A stretch of 64,000 nt of DNA from Apus apus (GCF_020740795.1 NC_067283.1:58931966-58995965); one strand, 5' to 3'. Shown: positions 10,906 to 24,300, counted from the first letter of the stretch. The notes: a model not told the origin generated them from the sequence alone. Made by a program: numbers and translations.

Positions 10906-13780
10906 ACACAGAGTTTGTTCCTTTGGTACATTCAGGTGTTGTATTTGTCCTGCGTTTTTACAGCAGACCTACTTGTGTGATGGCGTGAGACTTTACAGTT
11001 ACCCCACACATGATGTTCCCTAACACATTAGTGTCGCATGTGTCGAAGTTCAGCACAGTGACTTCATTCCTCAGTGACACGACAAGATGTCTATGAAGAG
11101 CACAAGACTAAATATATATTGATACTACTCTATATCAGTTCATAACAATTTTCACCTGGGCAATCTCTGAAATGGATATGATATTTTCATGGTTTAAATA
11201 TTCCTGCCTTCCATGAATTTTTCCACTTATCTCTGAGTTTATTCTGATAGCAAATATTCACCACATCCTGGGATAAAGCAGTTAACAGCTCCATTTCATA
11301 TTGTATGGAAAACATTTTTCTCTCATCAAGTCTGCCACCAGATTTATTTGGCACTTCTAAGAACCTGTTCTACAAGAAACAGTGGATTTTTAGCCTATAC
11401 ACCTGTACCATTTTGCTCATAATTCTATACAGTTCTGTCATTATCTCCTGGAAGCCATCAAGTTTCCATTCAGGGAAGTCTTACACTGCTTCCTCATCTT
11501 TCTCCAGATTTTTTCCAGTTCTTCTGCATGTATTGATGGTGTACTTTTAAATGATTTAACTACTGCTTTTTATCTCTTTAGAGCTTGCTGTCATTGTGTC
11601 TGTAAAGAAAAGCTTGTCCAGTACTGAAATGCCAAGCAGAGTAACCTGTGGAAATCTGTATCTACCCAACAAGTCTTGCACTGGCAGGTTTTTAGGGAAT
11701 TCCTAGATGTTAGCATGGTATCTTCTCACCTTATCTGAAAGATTCAAAATGACCTTTAAGTCATATCTTGTTTTTCCAAGCATGACATAGCCCAGAGAGG
11801 GGAAAACTAGTTGGAGTATTGCCAGGTACACAATAGCTGCTAATTGATTTGTCTGTACCTCAGAATTAAATAATTCACTGGGAAGTAGGACATATACTTA
11901 AATGCAACACACTGTGGTCCCACTTTTTACTCCAGAACATCTTGCTGAGATTCTAACTGCACTTCTTCCCTCATATCTTCAATCATCCATCTACATCTTC
12001 CATATCTGAGGACCTGCTAAGTTACAGAACTTAAGCTGTCAACCACCTCCTGGCCAGCCACTAGGAGGAAGATCAACAAAAGGAATCCATTTTACTGTGG
12101 GATCCTGTGCTCACTCCTTTCTTTTTAAATTATGTTTTAGTTGGTAATTTTTATTTCACGGGTTATAACCTTCTAGAGTCAAACTGATGCTCAGAAGAAG
12201 TTACATCAATAAAATAACGCCATATTATACTACCATTGCTTACAGATTATACTGTTATTGCAGTGTCTGTTATACCTCCATAAGGAACACCATGTATGAA
12301 ATCAGAATGGATAGTTTTGAAAATCAACATCTCAAAATAGTAGGACTTGTATTCTGCTTTTTTGGGGCCTGAAGACCAAATTACTACTAGGCCAGCTCCA
12401 AAACTTGACTTGTGCTCCTGGCTGCTGCAGATGTCATTATGTTGCTCTGGAGCTTACCAGCAGGGGAAAGAAACAAAAATGGGGTTTTATTCTGCAAAAA
12501 CATCTTTACCTTTTTTCCTCAGTTAGCCTGTCTCACAGATTGATGATCATTGCGTTTTGTGACAGTGTATTCTTAGGGACCTATACCTACCCTGTGCAGA
12601 AATGTGAAAAATAGGTTTGAAACCTAGCACCTCCTGAACAGCTTAAGGTACAATGGACGTCATGACAGATGACCTTCAAGCTAGTCATTCCTCTATTATG
12701 GGATCCAGCTGCGCATAAGTATCTTTGCAGACCAGAGGGAGAAGTAGTATCTTCAGGTAGTTCCACACTGTTAAATGAAACAGCATCAGAGAGGGGTGTC
12801 TGTCTAGAGGTGAAATAGCACCAGTGGTTTGGATCCAGATGGATTAAATCTTCTTTTCCTCCCTTCACCTTACAGGACAGTATTGTTTAGATAAATTTCC
12901 AGTTTGGTGACTCTACCACACACTTTGCTCATCCTCATGTCTCTTTAGCACATGGCTCATACACATCAGTCTCCCTTCTGAGGGTGTTCTGTGCATTGTA
13001 TGAAGACTTGCAGGCAGGATCTGTGGAAGGGTTACTTAATCTGTGACTACAGGAGGACTCACTTTCACAACATTCTGCCCACCCTGCTACTTCTAAAGTT
13101 ACTAACTATCCTGCTATGCTCAGTTTGCTGCTCATGTTCATGCCAGGCAGACTGTGAGTCTTCCTCTGACCAGTCTGCCAGCCTCGCTCTTCCTTTGGGA
13201 GCAAGGAGTTCTGACAGTCTGCATCATAACAGATAAAAGGAACTCCTGCAGAGCACTAGGTCATGCAAAAAAAGAATGTTGGAGAACTAAATGTGTAACA
13301 GTGGCCCAAGAGGCTGTTCTGTCACTGCCTTTGCCAGTCTTTTTACAGTAGGAAAGAGACTTGAGCTTTTAGAGCTCTATCCAGGCACTCATACTTGATT
13401 TACTCCTGAGTGATTAGAAGGCCTCTGGAAATCAGGTTTTTATAGCGAACACTGTGTGTGTGGTATGTAAGGACATGTGAAGGTACAAGGTGTGGTGGTG
13501 CAGACCATCCCCTCACTGGGCTGCATTGTGATGTCAGCACCAGCACAGATTGTTCTTGCTTTAGTTACCAGGGCAGTGGACCTCGCATTGTTCTGGTTCA
13601 ATTGCAGTATACTAAGACCAATCTGACACTTTCCACCCTTGCCTACGGGGAGAGAGTTGAACACTTGGATACCTTCTAAAGTGCAAATACAGTGATTTGG
13701 GGTGATTAGTTACTCCCTAACTGTAGTCAGAACTCTGTTGTCTAAGAAAAATACCTGATAAATCTCCTCATATCACAAGG
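10906..13780. other. Intergenic, nothing recognised
   Basis: 2.9 kb without a convincing exon, RNA gene or classified repeat. The open frames are short, lack splice context and have no recognisable protein content. Confidence 0.5.
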
Positions 13781-14332
13781 TGTGAGGGACTGGCCCTCAG
13801 GACTTATTGTGGAAAATGGTGTCAAAACAGCATTGTAAACCCTTGAACAAAACAAAAGGACTGCCTGACACATGTGGCCTAAGGCCTGAAGATGGAGACA
13901 ACAGTAGAGGCAGAGACAACAATAGAGATGGAGGAGCAGAGAGGAGGAGGTCCACTCCAGTTGCTTAGTCCTGATATGTCTCAACCACATTTGCTCATTA
14001 TAGCAAAACAATTGTCTAAAGGAAACAGGTCTATAAAACATGGAGCTCTGATGATGGACTTTGGGAGCTTCACTGACACCAACCTTGCCCTGTTGGCTGG
14101 ACCAATACTAGATCCAGGACTGATGATTTCTCTTATCTGTCTAAATTTTCTTCCCTCTCTCTCTTCCTTCCTAAAATCATTAAGCAATGCAAGGCCTACC
14201 ATGATTTTTCCCAGATCACACAGTTTGAACATACATGTATTGTGACTTATAACTTTTATAGCCTTTATGATTGCTCAGCCTGAACACACATAATAAGGAA
14301 GTATCAGTATTCCTTCTATAGTTCTGTTGGTC
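13781..14332 (+). mobile_element. LTR-like repeat family 4, copy 1
   Basis: Aligns with 14511-14603 plus 15710-16200 over nearly its whole length: GGTCCACTCCAG, TTCACTGACACCA, GATC-AGGACTG, TTGAACATACATGTATTGTG, TGATTGCTCAGCCTGAA and GAAGTATCAGTATTCCTT. A possible TATA box (CTATAAAACA) is at 14031. It looks like a retroviral LTR, but no internal region was recognised. Confidence 0.7.
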
Positions 14333-14348
14333 ACCAACTGGAACACGA

Positions 14349-14500
14349 GCCAACAAAAGATGCCCCGGCAACAAAGAAGGCTACTGGTATCCTGGGCTGC
14401 ATTAGGCAAAATATTACCAAGCATGCTGAGGGAGGTGCTTCTTCCCCTCTACTCAGCACTGGTGAGGCCAACCCTGGAGTTCCAGTTCTGAGCTCTTACG
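14349..14500 (+). mobile_element. CR1 ORF2 3' fragment between the two family 4 copies
   Basis: Contains AAGAAGGCTACTGGTATCCT, GGGCTGCATTAG, CCCTCTACTCAGCACTGGTG and AGGCCAACCCTGGAGT, the CR1 C-terminal coding signature; truncated on both sides. Confidence 0.85.
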
Positions 14501-14603
14501 TACCATGGTATGATGGACCAGCCCCCAGGACCCAAAATTGTGGTGGTGTTTAAACCTCATTGTTGCCCCTCAATCAAGCCTCATTTGCATCCCAAAGGAC
14601 CTG

Positions 14604-15070
14604 TGTCGCAAGCCGGTACCGGGGGGCTACCGGCTGTCAGGATACTTTTGCGACTCCCCCTCTCAATGTGGAGGGGTTCGTGAATGAGCCCGAGGGTCAC
14701 ACGCGGCGCTGCCTCTCACGGAGAACGGCCACCGCGGGACCGTGTTTCAGGGTGGTAGTTAGAAAGCACCCCCACCCCACCACGCTCAGAAATTGCCTCT
14801 AAAGCCAAGATTTACTCCACAAACTAATAGGTTTATTAAGGGTTAACACAAACCGAGGGATGATGTTTAGGGACAATGCAGGTGTGAATGGCTACCGGGG
14901 ATATCAATATGTATGTGGTGAGAAAGTGTCCTTTAGGGAGGCAATGCAAAGGTGCTTTTAAGGGAGAGGATTAAGGACCAAATGGAGGAGGGAGGAGGGA
15001 AGGAAACCCGACGCAGGTCCTCCTTAAGAGGTCGCGCTGTGTGTGCAAGTATGAGGAAAGGAGTGTGTGT

Positions 15071-15110
<40 letters not shown>

Positions 15111-15709
15111 ATGTTACCCTCCGGCGGCTTGTCCAGTGTCGGTCGGTGGCCGGAAGGCAGGACGGCAGGTCCGTGGTGTCGGAGGGGCAGCCTCTCGGCA
15201 GTGGGTGCAGCGCCCGTTGGTTTCCCCTCCAGGGCAGCAACACGGGGAGGGGGCTCCGGCCCCGACCCCAGGGCTCGGGACCCCGGCACGCTCGGCGCTG
15301 AGGCTCAGGCTGGACCCGGGGCAGGCAGGCAGGGTCCCAGCACCAGTGTCCGCACCAGGGGGGTGTCCCACGCAGAAAGCGTCCGAACGGGCCTCAGGCA
15401 GGAGGGAAGGGCCCACCTGCTGCCCTCGCCACCTTTTATACCCCCTGACCCACCTGTCCAGTCAGTGTCACTGTCCAGAGCCAATGAGTGTCCATGAGCC
15501 CCACGTTAGGGCGGTGACTGCCAGGGGCACAGGATGGCTTGTTGCCCATCCTTTCTGTCCTGGACCACATCTGTTGTTTTGGGTTCAGTTGTCCTTGAGA
15601 AGCAAGTCTGTTTTAGTTCATTAGCTGGGGATAATCAGGAGAGGCCTTCGCTGGCTTAAAAGACATTTTGTTTAGACTTATATGGGGAGGAAAAGAACAG
15701 TTTCCCACA
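14604..15709 (-). mobile_element. LTR family 3, full-length solo LTR nested in family 4 copy 2
   Basis: 1106 bp. The minus strand starts TGTGGGAAACTG and ends GCTTGCGACA, flanked by a perfect 5-bp duplication ACCTG (14599-14603 and 15710-15714). On the minus strand a TATAAAA lies at 15434-15440 and AATAAA at 14832-14837, the order expected of an LTR promoter and poly(A) site. The section at about 15120-15430 is GC-rich with many CpG, unlike anything else in the window. The long open frames here result from that composition. Confidence 0.88.
15062..15106. repeat. (GT)n microsatellite inside the nested LTR
   Basis: About 22 GT units with one interruption (GTAT). Confidence 0.97.
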
Positions 15710-16200
15710 ACCTGCCTGAGAGGATTGGAGACAACTATAATACCTTGCATATGGCCTACGGCCTGCATACACAACTGGTGAGGTGTGGAGGAGGCTGAGG
15801 TCCACTCCAGCTGTTCATTCTTATGACTCAATCACGCTTACTCATGCATTGCAAAATAATGAAACAGGCCTAAAAAAGAGGGGGCTTCAATGGTGGGCTT
15901 TGGAAGCCTCACTGACACCATTGGCTGACCCAACACTGGATCTAGGACTGGTGATTTTCTGGTGTCTATCTATCTTCTATTCTGTCTCTCTCCCTTCCTA
16001 AAATAATTAACTAACACAAGGCCTAACTATGATTTTTTCTCAGATCGTGCAGCTTGAACATACATGTATTGTGACTTTTGTAATCTAAAGAATCAGCTCT
16101 TATGATTGCTCAGCCTGAAAAAATAATTGAAGTATCAGTATTCCTTTTATAGTTTTAATTAAACCTAATTCAAATGCAGACTTTGCGTGTTGTTTTACCT

Positions 16201-16499
16201 TAATCTGATCAAGGGATACTGGATGATCGAGTATTTCCTGGAACTGGAGCATTTCACTCTCCCTGGAAAGGGCCATGTCTAAGACTAAGGTTGGATCCAG
16301 TTGCATCTGGGCTCCTCTCTGAGAAGAAGTTTAGAAAGACGTAGGGTCCAATCTGAATCTCCGTGGGTTGCCAGGACCAGCTGATGGCGCAGACAGCAGC
16401 AGAGCAGACAGGGGCTTAGGGTAAAATAGGGTCAGGAATGCATAAATCGACTGAAACCTTATAGGTCAGGGATAAAGGGAAGACAGGGACAGGAGATGT
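16201..16499. other. Unassigned, probably LTR-derived
   Basis: 16385-16440 (GCAGACAGCAGCAGAGCAGA, then GTCAGGAATGCATAAA) resembles part of the family 2 LTR at 26220-26280. The rest is not recognised. Confidence 0.3.
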
Positions 16500-19400
16500 C
16501 ATAGGGAGGGTCTGCTACAGGCCACCAGACCAGGATGGCTGAGCGGATGAGGCCTTCTACAAGCAGATAGGAGCAGCCCCGTGCTCACAGGCCCTGGTCA
16601 TCATGGGGATTTCACCCATCCTGATATCTGCTGGAAGGGCAACACAGCACCAGCAATCCAAGAAGTTCCTGGAGTGCATTGATGACAACTTCCTCCTCCA
16701 AATGATAGAGGAACCAACAGGAAAAGGTGCTATGCTGGACCTTGTTCTCACCAAGAGAGAAGGGCTGGTTGATGATGTAAAACTTAATGGGAGACTAGGC
16801 TGTAGTGATCATGAGATGGTCAAATTCAGGATCTTTAGGGCAATGAGGAGGGAGTGAAGCAAGATCACTACCCTTGACTTCAAGAGAGCAGATGTTGGTC
16901 TCTTCAAGGATATGTTTCTTAGGGTATCATGGGACTGTCATGGTTTGGTCCTAACATTGACAACAAAGAAACAGCCACATAGCGGCTCACTCATCTTCCC
17001 CCTCATTCCCATCCAAACACACATACTGTAGGAAGGGGAGGACAAAGGCCAACTAGAAGCTCATGGGTCAAGACAAAGGACAAGGAGGATTCTTTACTAA
17101 ATAATGTCATGAGCAATACAGACTCAACTTGGGGAAAACATAATAATTTAATTTAACATTAATCAAATGAACACAGGACACAGACAACATGAAGAGCAGT
17201 GCTTACATACATTACCCCACCCCTCCCTTCTTCCCAGGCCCAAATTACTTTGTTCCAAATTTTGCTCCTTCCTTCCCCCCAGCAGCACAGGGGGACAGGG
17301 GATGGGTTTTTGAGTGAGTTCACGGTTCCTGCTGCTCTTTCCTCCTCAGGAAGAAGGATTCCTTACAGCCCTCCCCTGCTTCCCCATGGAGTCCCTCCCA
17401 TGGGAGAGAGTCTTTCACGAGCCTCTCCTTCATTAGTCCTTCCCATCAAGTCTGGAGCAAGCTGCTCCAGTGCAGGCTTCCCACTAACTCATGGCCTGTT
17501 TCAGGAATAGTCACCTCTCCTGGCACTGGGGTCTTCCACAGCTGCATAATCCAAATCCACTGGCAGCAAATCCAAGTCTACCCCCTCCTGGACTCTTCAG
17601 GGAATGTTCCACCACATTCCTCCATGAATGCAGTAGGACAGATTTCCACCCCACCATAGGTTGCAGGGAAACTTCTGCTTGGGCATCTTCTTCCGTTTCT
17701 GCCTTACGCAACCACCGTGGATCTTCACCCCAGCACTGCCTTTCACCCCTCCAGCACAGCTCTTCTTTTTTTCTTACTGCTTGGTCTGCTCAGGTCTTAT
17801 ATTAGTACTTTCACAGAGGCACATCTGTTGTGCCTCTAATGGCTCCTTGGCTGGTTTTGGAGCAGGGAGAGTTTCTAAGCTTCTTATCTGAGCCACCCCT
17901 GGGGCTGTTCCCCCACTACCAAAAAACCCACCAAACCAGCACAGGACAAAGCCCTGGATGGGAGAGGAGCCTAGGAATGCTCATCCATACTCAAGGATCA
18001 CCTCCTCCATGCCCAGGAGTTTTGTGTCCCAACAAAGAGGAAGGCATGCAGGAGAGCCATGAAGTATGAAAAGATGAGCAAAGAGCTTCTGGACACAGTT
18101 AAATGCAAAAACAAGGTATGCAGAGAGTGGAAACAGGGCCAGGTATCCTGGGGGGAGTACAGGCAAGATGGCAGAGAAGCAAGGGATTGGGTAAGGAAGG
18201 CCAAAGCACTGATAGAGCTGGACCTGGCCAGGGATGTTGAGAACAACAAGAAAAGTTTCCGTAGGTATGCCATCAAGAAGAGGAAGATGAGGGAAAATGT
18301 GGGACCACTTCAGAAATAAACTGGAGACCTGGCCATGCAGGACACAGAGAAAGCTGAGGTACTTACTAAATTACTACTTTGCCTCAATCTTCACCATCAA
18401 AAGCTCTGGTCACACCATCCAAGTTAGAGAAGTCTAGGGCATGGACTGTGAAAAGGATGATCTCTCCACTGTAGGAGAAGAGCAAGTTTGTGACCATCTG
18501 AAGGACATGAAGGTGCACAAGTTCATGGGACCTGACAGGATTCATCCATGGCTCCTGAATAAACTGGCCAATGAAGTTGCAAAGCCTCTGTCCATCATAT
18601 TTGAAAAGTCTTGGCAGTCTGGAGAAATCCCCACTCACTGGAAAAGGGGAATTGATAACTCCTGTTTCCAAGAGGGGAAAAAAGAAGACCCAAGGAACTG
18701 CAGACCAGTCAGTCTCACCTCTGTGCCCAGCAACATAATGGAGCAGATCCTCCTGAAGGCTCTGCTAAGGCACATGGAAAACAAAGAGGTGATTGGTGAC
18801 AGCCAACATGGCTTCACCAAGAGCAAATCCTGCCTGACGAGTTTGATGGCCTTCTACAATGGGGTCACGACATCAGTGGACAAAGGTAGAGCAACTGACA
18901 TCATCTACCTGGACTTGAGCAAAGTGTTCAACACTGTCCCGCACGGTATCCTGGTATCAAAACTGGAATGGTACAGATTCGATGGATGGACCACTCAGTA
19001 GCTAAGGAACTGGCTGGATGGTCGCACTTGAAGAGTGGTGATCAATGGCTCAATGTCCAGATGGACACCTGTGATGACTAGTGTTCCCCAAGAGCTGGTA
19101 TTTGGACTGGTGCTGTTTAACGTTGTTGGCAACATGGACAGTGGCATTGAGTGCACCCTCAGAAAGTTTGCTGACAACACCAAAGTGTATGGTGATGTTA
19201 ACATGCTGAAGGGAAGGATGCCATCCAGAAGAACCTTGACAGACTTGAAACGTGGGCTCGTGCAAGCTGTATGAAGTTCAAAGAGGCCAAGTACAAGGTC
19301 CTGCACCTAGGTCAGGGTAATCAAAATACAGATTGGGTGGAAAATGGATCAAAAACAGTCTGGAGGAGAAGGACTTGGGAGTGATGGTGGACAAGTAGCT

Positions 19401-20060
19401 CAACATGAGCCAGCAATGTGCGCTTGCAGCCCAGAGAGCCAACTGAGTCCTGGGTTGCATCAAAAGAAGCGTGGCCAGCAGGGACAGGGGAGGTGGTTCT
19501 CCCCCTTTATTTGGCTCTCATGAGATGCAAACTGGAGCACTGTGTCCAATTCTGAAGCCCCCAGCATTAAGAAGGACATGAAGCTCATGGAGGAAGTCCA
19601 GAGGAGGGCTGTGAAGATGATCAGAGGGCTGGAGCACCTCTGCTATGAAGATAGGCTGACATAATTGGGGCTGTTCAGCCTGAAGAAGAGAAGGCTCTGG
19701 GAAGACCTTACAGCAGCCTTCCAGTACCTGAAGGGGCCTACAGGAAAGCTGGGGAGGGGACTTTTTACAAAGGCTTGTAGTGAGAGTGCAAGGAATAATG
19801 TATTAAAACTGCAAGAGGAAAGATTTAGATTAGACATTAGGAGGAAATTCTTCACTGTGAGCATGGTGAGACACTAGAACAGGTTACCCAGGGAAGATGC
19901 AGAAGCCCCATCCCTGGAAGAGTTCAAGAACAGGCTGGGTGTGGCCCTGAGCAACCTGATCTGGTGGGAGGTGTCCCTGCCCATACAGGCGGATTGGAAC
20001 TAGGTGATGTTTAAGGTCCCTTCCAACCCAAACCATTCTATGATTCTATGATTCTAAGAT
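16500..20060 (+). mobile_element. CR1 LINE ORF2 to 3' end, interrupted by an LTR
   Basis: 16500-16935 encodes endonuclease remains (SDHEMVKF near 16810). 17944-19300 has the linker and reverse transcriptase ([45 protein letters not shown] where FADD is expected), and 19300-19980 the C-terminal part. The 3' tail with CCATTCTATGATTCTATGAT ends near 20060. Stops and shifts make it inactive. Confidence 0.94.
16936..17943 (-). mobile_element. Solo LTR, family 1, inserted in CR1
   Basis: 1008 bp. The plus-strand ends are TGTCATGGTTTGG and CCAAACCAGCACA, flanked by perfect 4-bp duplications GGAC (16932-16935 and 17944-17947). The CR1 reading frame on the left continues in the same frame on the right when LTR and one GGAC are left out. 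It is the fuller relative of 348-944. Confidence 0.92.
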
Positions 20061-23000
20061 AATAATTCATGTTTTCTTTCACAGAGAACCAGGCATTAAC
20101 AGTGAGGATCTATAAGGAAAACGCCTTCATTTCTTCCTGACCAAAACTTTTTTTGATACAGCTCAAGGACCTTAGAAAAATGGAAATCCTTTCAACCATT
20201 TGCCAGTTTCTCTAAATGATCTCTAAAGTATCCCAGGGTCTCTAAAATCCACCAAAATGTCAATCTTTTGAGAATCCTGAACTTTGAATATGAGACTGAA
20301 AAGGCTGTCTACCCTTTAATATGTTCTGTAGTCATGATAGCCTAGTCACAGAGTAGGTAGCAAGGTGTGGTTAATGTCATTTATTGGAGCAGGTAAAATT
20401 TACACTGGAGTTCAGTACTGCTCTCTGAGACCTGAAGGGAGGCTAGTGTGCTCACCAGCTTGTCCCTTTTTTTACCACTCTGTATTAGGTAGATTGATTG
20501 TTAAAAGCTGTTTTCCTTTTATTTTTAGGTAACAGCAACTCTAAAGCTTTTATTTTTTTCTTGCAGAAATCTCCATAGAAAAGCCCATGTGGCACACTGT
20601 GTGCATTGTGCACACATATATAATGGAATACAAATTTAAGAGTACAGTATTTTTTACAAAACAGGATCAGTATATATAATTCATTATTAATTGATACCTA
20701 TAGAAGTGTTCTGTTAAATTTAATAGAAGCATTAATCTAGAATTAGGCTTTATGGAAGCTTCCTAGGGCTAGGGTGGATCCGTCTTGTTTATAGAAAGTT
20801 ACCAGGCTGAAGTCATGCTTTGTGAGATTCTGTTCTTGTGTAATACCGTTCTTGTGTTTGGTGAGAACTTATTCATAGGAGAGTGATAGGCCCCAGAATT
20901 ATTATGAGAAGAGGCACCAAGAGTACCAACAAGTGTCATACTTTTTCCTGAGAATCATGGTGAGTGTATATAAGATAAACATTTTGAATAAGATTTATGC
21001 ATGACTTTGTAAGCTATTTCTCATGCATCCAGCTCTGCAAAAAGAATGCCTGCTTTCTAAAACTCCATCATGAGTCTTAGAGATTTTTCTTCAGCTGGAT
21101 TTTACAGTAACAGAATCTAATACTAGCCAGGCAAGTGTTTTTACTTACACATTGGAAAACAGAAAAATGGCTGTGGTCTTTTAAAGGATCTTGTAAATTT
21201 TCCCCATATGCCTCTTTTTGCCCAAGTTATCTGCTGATCTCTCCAAGACTGGTAATACTCACTGAAAATTCCACTGAAGGCTAATGTACAATCAGACAGA
21301 TGCATAAGACCCCTGTATACTCTTCTATGCAATTTCATTGAAAAATGAGGGCCAAAGCACATGACTGTGTCATAAATTCTTGCTATTACCTCTCAGATAA
21401 AATAAAATGACAGCTGTGAAGTTTGAACCTTCAACTTTTCTGCTAAACTCTATTATTTGTATTTAACTCAAATTCCTAGCTGTTCATCTCTGAGATTTTG
21501 GGAATACCCTGTACAATCCTCATTGTAGCCTATTGAAACAGTACATTTTCTGGAGGTGAGTTGCAGTAACAAGCTAGGTACTAATAAGCATATTATCTAG
21601 TGTCTATGCCCAGCACAGGAGAGAAGTATGACAAAAAAAAATTTACCAAGTGCTATAAAATACTGGTAGAGGTAGATCCCTCTGTCTACAATTAAGGGAC
21701 CCTGTGCTTATACCAAGTGTGTTTTATTGTATGAGTTTTGATGAGGGTGTTTAAAAATATGCATACCTGTGTAAAACATATCACCACAGAATGCCTGAGT
21801 AGCCTCATTAACCCAAGAAATTCAGACAATGCTCAGTAGATTAAATTCAGGGCTGTACTTTACCTGTAAGTTTGATCCTGCTTTTAAACATTTCAAAGGA
21901 AGTGGGAGTTTGTTAGGGTGATGTTATAGGTAGTGCTACTGAAATACTCATCTAAAATGCCATTGTTCTTTATGCATGTCAGGTGATGGGCAGCTAACTA
22001 TAAGCAGAAACTAGTTACTGTAAGTGCTGTTTCCATGATCTGCTGATGAAGGTAACTCTACTTATCTTCACCAGGAACTCAAAAAATACTGCTTGTCATA
22101 GACCAAACCTGATCAATTCACAGTTTTTCAATCACAGGATGTTTAAAGAGTTTTCTTGGTTTATTTATGACATGTAGTTAATCAGCAGCCAGTGAACTAT
22201 TCAAGTAGGATTGATGTCAGAGTCTAATATTGGACATTAACACAATGCACATCTACATTTAATATGCTAAGGCCTTCTATAGACAATTCTAAAAAAATCC
22301 AACCCAGACACACATATACACACATAGTTTCAAAATTACATGCTTTGCTTCCTCCACTGAATGTGGGTTACCAGCACAAAAACCCTCTTTTGGGAGCATG
22401 GGCTCCCCTACTTTCACAAGCATGGTGTTGGATGTGTGGGTGGTGTACTCATGTGTCCCCCACAATCTGCTAATATACATGCTGGTAAGAGAACATCTCA
22501 CATTGTCACATGCCCACACACAAGATGTGAGTCTCTACTTGGTGCATTCTGTAGTGTCAGTCCAGATGTAGGTTAATCATGGCATCAGACAGAAGGGAAG
22601 CATAGCAGAGGTCATGCTGTTCATGGAACAGTTTCTGACACTGTTCAAATTGGGTTTTAACAGACCGGTCCTTTCTGCTACAAGGTCTATCCTTTCATAA
22701 GATGGCAACTTTTTTGTTCCAAAAATGTATGGGCAATTTGCTGGTTACTGTTCAACCTGGTTGATTATTATCTTCCTCTTTAGCCTTCTCAGTTTGAGGC
22801 GAAAAGCCTTTCAGACTGAGTGTCCAAATCCAGTACAACACTTCCACCCACATTCCCATCAACCAGATGTTTTCTTGCTAGTGGTGAGCTATGTATCTGC
22901 TCAGACACATACAGTACATGATCTCTGTACTATCAGATTAAATATTGAATTTGATTATATTTACTTAGCCCTTAATAAGTAAAAAATATAAATTATTTGT

Positions 23001-23500
23001 AGTTTTAGAACATTTTTTTTCCAGAATCTACAATGAAACTCTTAGATTATGAAATAAGAAGCTCATCTTTGCACACATAAATGGGCACAGGGTGACAATG
23101 GTAGTAAGTAAGCCTCTATAATCTAAGTAGATAAACCAGATCACTTTGATCTGGTTCCTTTGACTGCTGTCAGAATCAGCTCTATTGTCTGCTGAAAGCC
23201 ATCAAGATAGTCAACTGAATAGGCTCTCTGATCACCTTACAGACCATGGGGAGTTATTGCCTATCAGATGCTGGACAAGAGTATCTTGGGATTCTGCAAG
23301 ACATTTTATAAGATGCTTTGAAGAAGAACCAAAGAGAGGGAAAGGGGGAGATCAAGGTATTTTTGGGTTGAACAAGTGTAAGAAGATTAGAGGGACAGTG
23401 GTATTTAAGGAATTGGTTGTGTATAGACATATTGTTGGTCAGTATCCTCTTATAGCCATGCCCTGCACCTGATAGCTGCAGTGTCTCCTATCTTCTTATT
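20061..23500. other. Intergenic, nothing recognised
   Basis: 3.4 kb, AT-rich, with no convincing exon, RNA gene or classified repeat. Confidence 0.5.
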
Positions 23501-24300
23501 AAGATCCATTTCTGTTTTCCTGGGTGAAGGGATTTCTCTTCTATATAAAAGTGCACCTATGGAGATCAGAGTGCCAGCACCTGAACTCAGCCACAGCTCA
23601 CAGAGGCCTGTGTGCTAGTGGTGCCAGCAACAAGGGAGACCAGAGTGAGTGTATATGGTGTGGTTACAGAATGTGACAATAGCAAATATCAAGCCAGACT
23701 AACCGCAATATACGATAAGTGTTTGGAAGTCAGGAATCAAAGCAACCGTAAGTCTTGGCTATATACTGGAGAGACAAGTGGGCATGTGAGTTGGCTGCTG
23801 GAGTGACCAGGAGGTTCAAGCCAGTGGCTGAAGAGACTATGGTTTGTAGGAGTGGAGTGAGAGGCCTGTTTGCATCTGTGTCTCAATGCATGAGGCAAAT
23901 AGAGGAGTTAGCTAAAAAAAGGATGAGTGGTCCAATCCAACTACTGAAAAGACCATAAGGGCTAGGAGTAAACCATGGAACATATTTTCATGTGTGTACC
24001 TATGTATGAGACAACAGAAGACCACAGGATTCAAGGACTAGTCAGTGGGTAGACTGAGGGAGCTATAGCATATGTGTCTTTGCATGTGTTAGTGTGTGCA
24101 GGAAGGTCTGAGTGACGGCAACTGGAATGTGGCTGCAGGATTCAAGGGTTCCGATAAGAGTGTGCACACGCACACACTCACAAATACACAGTATGCATGT
24201 GTACATGCATATACATGTGTAGCTTCACTACTGGTTCAGTCGGGGGTCAAGGACCTACTGCAGCCTTGCCTCTACTGGGCTACTGAATTTGGAAACTTGT
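23500..24300 (+). repeat. Unclassified repeat-like segment, possible LTR
   Basis: A TATATAAAAG box at about 23541 is followed by a G-rich stretch. Loosely repeated blocks then follow (AGGATTCAAGG twice, GTGTCT-TGCATG-type strings, CACACGCACACACTC near 24170). The higher G content sets it apart from its flanks. No LTR ends were found. Confidence 0.3.

Larger units (their letters stand above)
14511..16200 (+). mobile_element. LTR-like repeat family 4, copy 2, split by a nested LTR
   Basis: The left piece is 14511-14603, the right piece 15710 to about 16200. Removing 14604-15709 and one ACCTG restores alignment with copy 1 (AAAGGACCTGCCTGAG against AAAGGACTGCCTGAC). An AATTAAA near 16157 could be its poly(A) signal. 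The right limit is approximate. Confidence 0.7.

Noticed and set aside
14933..15624. Overlapping open frames of 100-180 residues on both strands
   Set aside because: They lie in the GC-rich nested LTR, where stops are rare; no protein family is recognisable and an LTR promoter/poly(A) layout explains the sequence.
13781..16200. The two family 4 copies as the paired LTRs of one provirus
   Set aside because: The space between them holds only a CR1 fragment, with no retroviral internal sequence, so two separate copies (or a heavily rearranged one) is the safer reading.
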